Under the pieces are notes generated by a model. The model was not told the origin of the DNA, did not search any database, and saw only the letters and a program-made list of their open reading frames with translations. Positions 59,401-64,000 of a stretch of 64,000 nt of DNA are shown piece by piece (the first letter of the stretch is position 1; every line of letters begins with the position of its first letter). The position numbers were made by a program, and so were the translations under genes. Origin of the DNA: Hippasteria phrygiana (taxonomy: Eukaryota > Echinodermata > Asteroidea > Valvatida > Goniasteridae); NCBI GenBank assembly GCA_037893225.1, contig JAZGUH010000443.1, positions 62,001-126,000 of the forward strand. The letters are read 5' to 3'.

Positions 59401-62318
59401 GCCAAGCAAAATGGAAACAAGAGGCTTGTGCAGCCAAGCATAAGGTACACAATACCCCAATAATGGATAGAAAATGCAGAAATTGGCGTGTATAGACGTC
59501 AACTGGCCAGGTGGCAATTTTCAATCTGCACATATTTGTGTCCACCGGTGGCAAGGGGTTAATCGCATATAACTACTCCATGGTGGTCCACACGTGGTGA
59601 CAGTTTACATTTAACTGTCTGGTCACGTAGGTGAAAAAGGCCCGAGTCATGAAATTCGGCCCTGCTGCCCTAGTACCTTGTTAGTGTCACTCTTGATCAG
59701 CTTGATCAGTCCTTCCACTTCCTTGGCCTGACTGCTGTCATTGGCCAAGACTCGGACGCAGGCGTCAAGGATCTCGTCGCAGCACTGGTCATTGGAGAGA
59801 CCGGTACTCCGCACACAGGACAGCAGCTGGTGGATGTCTTTGTACTTGTGCTGCGTGGCCAGGCGCCGGCCGATGTGGCTATAGATCAGCGTGTCTGGAA
59901 GACGGAAGTCCTGCAGAGAAATGAGTAACAATCAAAATATCATGAAAACGGAAAATTTCATTATTAATATCATTAGATCAACTTCAGTGAGGAACACTTA
60001 ACTGCAATTGTAAGTCATGTAGCACATTGAGAAATGTCTCAGTTTGAGTTGAGGTTAATATGCGAGAATAAAGAGAAATTTGCGGGCTTTCCAAATACCA
60101 AATTTACATCATCCCGATACAAATTCCATCTTCACATTCATACCATATTTCAATCTGGAAATAGGATGTGAATGAAACGACAGTACTGCGAATGTAATGA
60201 GAACAGTTTTCGACAAAACCGGCATTAAAAGAATATACACGACTTCAAGTGGTGACTGACTCAAAAACTGGTCTTGGCGAAATTTTCGCCAGTCAAATGC
60301 CGATAATATTCAAATCTAAATTTCCTAAGACAAGCACATTTTTTTTCAGTTGTAAGATCTCCATTAGCAGAAAAGTTTATGGGATAAAAAGAAACTACAT
60401 ATCAAAGTTGGACAATTTTCTAGGAGGCACACCCACAAAGTTCAATATATATTGCTTTCATGTCTTATTTGATAACCGCCTCCCCAATTCCAAACATACA
60501 TTTCATTTCTGGATTGTCATCTCCCATTTTAGAAAAAAATGTTCCAGTTATCCACAAATTGGCTAATCTTATGCCCTAAGAGATCTTAACTCTTATATTC
60601 ATCCACCAACACATTTCAACAATGAACTTCACTTTATAAAAATCAATGTACTCAAAAATTCAAAATTCCAATATCCGTCTGTCCATATTTACGACCATTT
60701 AGTTTTTGTTATACCTACAGTTGCTGTCGAACGCTTACACACACAAGTTACCTTTGATTTGGATCATAGATTTGGGATTAATTGGTGAAATATTTTGCAG
60801 GACTGCGGTGTGTGTAAATTTTGACTGCAACTATGTGTCACTTGCTTGATAAAAGACACTTTAGGGTGGAGTGGTTAATCTGTGGTCAGGCCAGGCCGTT
60901 GAAAAGCCTGGCCAAGCCCCTGGAACGCCCGGGCCTTTGGGCTTCTATAATCCCCTGATTGTACAAAATAAGCTGCCCAATAATTCTGGAGTCCAGCCGG
61001 CTCCAATTGTTCACCCAGACTTGACTGACAGCTGAGGCATCTTTTGATCCAGCCATGAATGGGTACAGATTAGTGTGGGAGGGGCTATAACCAGGCCTGG
61101 CCTGGCAGAGGCTGGGCTTTATTGATTAGTTGATTGAGATTTGAAGGTTTGCATGGCGAAAGGGCACTAGATTGGAATAACTGGTTTGCGGTAGCACCAT
61201 GTAATCAATCTCTTTTGTGAGTTTGTGTGGTTCTGAAAAGAACCGGAGGGAACTCAACGTTTCGGACAGTATGCTCTGCCCGTCGTCAGGAGAATCATTC
61301 TGACAACAGGCAGAGCATACTGTCTGAAACGTTGAGTTCCCTCCGGTTCTTTTCAGAACCACACAAACTCACAAAAGAGATCGATTACATGGTGTTACCG
61401 CAAACCAGTTATTCTAATCTAGTGATTAGTTGATGCTCTTTTGTTAGGTGATTTGTGGCTCACAATAGCAAGAGTAAAAGCCCGAAGGCCCCGGGCATGG
61501 CTGGGCTTTTCAAAGGCCTGGCCCGACCACAGATTAACCACTCCTCCCTTAGTCTCACTTGAATAATCTGGAAAGTCATTTGGAAACCATCGTTGACCGA
61601 TGAGCCAGCTAAGAGAACCTGAGGGGAAAGAAGACAACTGATATAATACAATGAATGCACTTTATGTTGTAAATAAAATCTGGATGCAGAAAAAATGGAA
61701 TGTTTGACAAAAACAAAAAGTTTCAAATCAGATTACATTTTTTACACCGAAAAATCTGTAAAAATATATTCTTTCTTGTATGCAGCAGGACACAGCATGA
61801 TATAGAAAAAATGTCTAACCAGTCAGCCTATACAAAATATTAGTTGTGCAGTCAGCCATGACTGGGCATATTCCATACATAAATGTTGATGATTTTTGTT
61901 TGTGTGGTTTAAACAGTAACAAGCAATTTACCAACAAATGCAAAATTGATGACAGGCTGTTGTAACCAGTCAAAAGTTGTTGAGTACAGTGCCTGGGCCA
62001 GGCACCACCTCTGTTGTAGCCCTTTAGCTAGAGTGGCTTTTAAGCCTTGTATTGGGCCGCTTCCATTAACAAATATATATATATATATATACATACAGCT
62101 CTATGGTACCAATGCGAATTGAGGCCAGGCCAATTTCTATACTCACCCTGTAGGCGACCTCAGCCTTGACCTTGCTATTTCCAAACAACGTGGGTAGCTT
62201 CTGGGAGCTGGGGTCAACCCCGGTCTGGCCCGTACCCAGGAGGGAAGCCTTACCCGATGACGACATCCTGTGAAGGAACTTGGTGACCTCAATCTGCAGT
62301 TTGATGGTGTTCATGTGA
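53177..62318 (-). CDS. ZFYVE26: ZFYVE26 (spastizin/FYVE-CENT) orthologue, C-terminal part only
   Basis: ZFYVE26 is a large PI3P-binding FYVE protein that works with spatacsin and AP-5 on late endosomes/lysosomes (lysosome reformation) and in cytokinesis. Four minus-strand exons join in frame: 62318–62147, 61618–61559, 59910–59677, 53407–53177 (stop TAA 53177–53179), 232 codons. Family-typical segments in order are HMNTIKLQIEVTKFLHR, LPTLFGNSKVKAEVAYRV, NDGFQMTFQIIQ, DFRLPDTLIYSHIGRRLA, KYKDIHQLLSCV, EVEGLIKLIKSDTNK and CGKLKSAYLIAVK. These match the extreme C-terminus of vertebrate ZFYVE26 as I recall it. The FYVE finger and most of the protein lie beyond the right edge. The last ~20 residues are a charged extension that I cannot match. 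All splice sites are GT–AG. Confidence 0.88.
53442..54482. mobile_element. 1.04-kb TTAA (piggyBac-like) element, full copy
   Basis: TTAA at both ends. Left AGGTAAAGTCCACC and right (inverted) AGGAGAATTCCAGG are short imperfect TIRs. About 90% similar by eye to 56743–57799. No piggyBac transposase was recognised. Confidence 0.85.
54483..55433. other. ZFYVE26 intron; no coding sequence seen
   Basis: AT-rich. 55215–55390 resembles a decayed dispersed repeat (AGGAGTTCCAAAGAGAGGCAG). Confidence 0.4.
55434..56566. mobile_element. 1.13-kb element with CCGGTTTCACACTA TIRs
   Basis: Left CCGGTTTCACACTATGCTC and right GTAGTGTGAAACCGG are inverted. Both subterminal regions (to about 55715 and from about 56390) carry many CCGGGTAA/TTACCCGG motifs, and the centre lacks them. 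No transposase was found. Confidence 0.75.
56590..58510. repeat. Segment paralogous to 28130–29740
   Basis: Collinear with 28130–29740 apart from the TTAA element here, the satellite insertion there, and an extra ~400 bp around 57970–58360. It lies in a ZFYVE26 intron. Confidence 0.75.
56743..57799. mobile_element. 1.06-kb TTAA (piggyBac-like) element, full copy
   Basis: TTAA duplicated at both ends (56743–56746, 57796–57799). The paralogous locus near 29401–29406 has a single TTAA followed by CACAGAAACATCTGC, the unoccupied site. Confidence 0.9.
58587..58795. mobile_element. 209-bp GCCAGTTCGGTAT MITE, intact
   Basis: Inverted ends AATAAGCCAGTTCGGTAT / ATACCGAACTGGCTTATT. It acts as the empty-site reference for the split copy at 50924–52285. 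Confidence 0.85.
59220..59341. repeat. Single-arm copy of the 61164–61424 foldback
   Basis: GGTAGCACCATGT, GGTTCTGAAAAGAACCGG, ACTCAACGTTTC and TCTGCCTGTCGTCAGGAG occur in the order of the 61.2-kb arm. Confidence 0.6.
59342..59562. mobile_element. TTAA/CCCCTTG MITE, best copy
   Basis: TTAACCCCTTG at the left and CAAGGGGTTAA at the right; 221 bp. Other copies at 48453–48671 and about 3990–4176. It ends 115 bp from ZFYVE26 exon 59677–59910. Confidence 0.85.
59677..59910 (-). CDS. ZFYVE26: ZFYVE26 penultimate exon (234 bp)
   Basis: Acceptor tctctgcag and donor AAG|gtacta; phase 0 at both ends, 78 codons. It encodes DFRLPDTLIYSHIGRRLA… through EVEGLIKLIKSDTNK, a helical-repeat region. Confidence 0.9.
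59911..60856. other. ZFYVE26 intron; nothing recognised
   Basis: AT-rich non-coding DNA without clear repeats or exons. Confidence 0.5.
60857..61556. mobile_element. 700-bp TIR element with nested foldback
   Basis: Outer inverted repeats of about 85 bp (GGTGGAGTGGTTAATCTGTGG, GCCAGGCC-TTGAAAAGCC) enclose the foldback at 61164–61424. The right end touches the splice donor of ZFYVE26 exon 61559–61618. Confidence 0.75.
61164..61424. repeat. Foldback with ~125-bp arms
   Basis: CACTAGATTGGAATAACTGG… mirrors …CCAGTTATTCTAATCTAGTG. It includes GGTTCTGAAAAGAACCGGAG and its complement. The centre is near 61294. Confidence 0.85.
61559..61618 (-). CDS. ZFYVE26: ZFYVE26 60-bp exon
   Basis: Acceptor cccctcag and donor CAA|gtgaga; phase 0 at both ends. 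It encodes VLLAGSSVNDGFQMTFQIIQ. Confidence 0.87.
62066..62092. repeat. (TA)n microsatellite
   Basis: About 11 TA units, 55 bp from the donor of ZFYVE26 exon 62147–62318. Confidence 0.9.
62147..62318 (-). CDS. ZFYVE26: ZFYVE26 exon (172 bp), first one seen
   Basis: Acceptor ctccattgcag and donor AGG|gtgagt. The phase-2 start implies an upstream exon beyond this point. It encodes HMNTIKLQIEVTKFLHR and LPTLFGNSKVKAEVAYR. Confidence 0.9.
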
Positions 62319-64000
62319 CTGCAATGGAGAGAGGTGATTGGTGGATTCAGTGATACAAATCTGGTTCCGGATTTATTTATTTCATATATCTATTAATTTA
62401 TAATCAGGCATACAATAATACAAAACAAATAAAATGATTAGCCTGAGGATTGCCCAGAAGTGAACTGAATCACAGTGTAAAGGGCTCTCCAAACAACAAA
62501 TAAATAGATTTAAACAATAAAACATTCACATATGGATAAAAACCAGAAGATTCTTTTAAAAAGACATTAAAATTATAAGTTAAAGACTATATAAAAAAAG
62601 AAATAATATAAAAGAACATAAAATATAAAATTATGTCTAAAATATTTTATTGAATTTGTTTGGGGGAAATTTGAAATGGACCATTTCTGGGAAACCCATT
62701 TATTGCTATATTTCTTGATAATTTCTAAGGGTTTGTTCTCGTAACATTACCATAAAGCCTTTCAACAAAGAGGTCAATGAACCTATCGATATCCTGCGTG
62801 ATATGCCAAACTTTAAAGCCTGGTTTCTATATAATATATTTGCAAATAACTGACAACACACAAGATGGAAAGTCACCCAATATCGGGGCAGATATGGTTA
62901 TGACGTCATTCGGCTGAAGAATGAAACAAATGTCATCCGAATGGTAAAAAATTTCCCACTAAAATGGCATTTTCGATAGTTTGGTAGTTACATTTCTGAA
63001 GGTTGAACTGAAACTTCAGTTCGATAGATTTCAATTATAAGGCTCATATTTCTTGTTCGAAAAGAATGGGTCAAATTTGTGGCACAAAAGTGGAGAGAAC
63101 ATCGTTGAAGACACGACATGCCAGCATATTTATTTGAATGGGACCACTCTGACCACTTGACACAGCAAAGTTGAACTTGCTTCAACTTTGGCAATGCCGT
63201 CAGTGATTAGAACGACTATATGTGATGGGATGGGATCAAGCAAAATCAGTCGGGACTCGGCAATCCTTGTTTTGAGATATGGGCCAAAATATGTTCCTAG
63301 TGGAAAAATAGAAATTTACCTTTTTTTTTACAAAAACAGAAGGGAAAAACATTCTTCTTTCACATGAAAATATGACATGTATTATATAAATGTGCTAAAA
63401 ATTACTCAAAGTACTGTAACTTTAAACTTGATTTTCTCAGTTTCTTTTTAATGTGCTGTTGTTCAAATATTTGCAACTTTTCAACCAAAGGTCATATTCA
63501 CATGGGGTTTTCACTAATATGGAGCTTGAAGTACGCCACAAATGAATATGTAAAAATCCCAAAATTGACCAGGGCCTACTTCAGACTGATTTTGCTTGAT
63601 CGCATCACATATGGAAACACGGTGTCATATGAATATCAGACTCCCATGAAATTTTGGCTTCTCTTCCCTATTATTGGTTAAACCCTCTCACGTGACCCAT
63701 CACTGTCCTAAATATCTTCACTTAGGCATGCGCAGTAGAACCACTAAGTCGGCTTTTCAGGGAGAGGGATATTCATGTGACACCGGCTTAAGATTCAATT
63801 ATGCTCACTGAAGAAAAAAATATCCAGCATAATGTCTAGTGCATCCATCAAGGAAACGTCTGTTTATCTTTAAACAAAAAGTGTTAATTTTTCAAAACAA
63901 ATGAGATCAAACATGGTTGTAAAAACCTTTTCATCTCCAAATTGTGAATTTAAAAAACTAAAGATAACAAGACAATTTTTCTGTTTACAAATACAGTCTA
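62319..64000. other. ZFYVE26 intron to window edge; no exon found
   Basis: AT-rich. About 63640–63790 shares TCGGCTTTT-CAGGGAG…GATATTCA with 27690–27790. Nothing coding. Confidence 0.5.

Overview
The window looks like a chromosome segment from a marine invertebrate deuterostome, most likely an echinoderm or a close relative. That placement is inference: the coding signal comes in small GT–AG exons separated by kilobase introns, the genes are animal families (tandem-repeat galectins and a ZFYVE26/spastizin orthologue), and non-coding DNA is packed with terminal-inverted-repeat (TIR) elements, tRNA-derived SINEs and simple arrays. I could not fix genus or species. Most open frames are chance; I accepted coding exons only where protein family, splice sites and intron phase agree.

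Layout. 2218–14270 (+): a two-domain galectin, seven exons seen, first coding exon missing. 16686–29870 (−): a second, complete two-domain galectin (eight coding exons, 301 aa). The two are paralogues arranged tail to tail with matching intron phases and several identical exon lengths. Gene 2 keeps the canonical sugar-binding residues in both domains; gene 1 has lost the first histidine in both. 34089–43957: a 9.87-kb Ty3/Gypsy-type LTR retrotransposon with identical 351-bp LTRs, a 4-bp target duplication and one open gag-pol frame of 2977 aa. The frame contains a ~1.85-kb coding minisatellite and runs into a C-terminal zinc-finger ORF. 53177–62318 (−): the last four coding exons of a ZFYVE26 (spastizin) orthologue, whose 5' part lies beyond the right edge.

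The rest is repeats: a Tc1/mariner derivative keeping only the DNA-binding part of its transposase, a PIF/Harbinger-like MITE with TAA duplication, a hAT-like element nested inside another MITE with an 8-bp duplication, several TTAA-flanked (piggyBac-like) families, large foldback elements, two tRNA-derived SINE families, two decayed non-LTR reverse transcriptases, a 16-bp CCAAT-containing satellite in galectin intron 1, and pentanucleotide arrays. Two paralogous segments (28.1–29.7 kb and 56.6–58.5 kb) act as each other's empty-site control and show directly how two of the insertions arose.

The most unusual object is the retrotransposon. A splice donor lies between the primer-binding site and the gag ATG, and a strong acceptor sits one base before the ATG of the zinc-finger ORF. 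Together they predict an env-style spliced mRNA encoding a 297-aa zinc-finger, Arg/Pro-rich protein.
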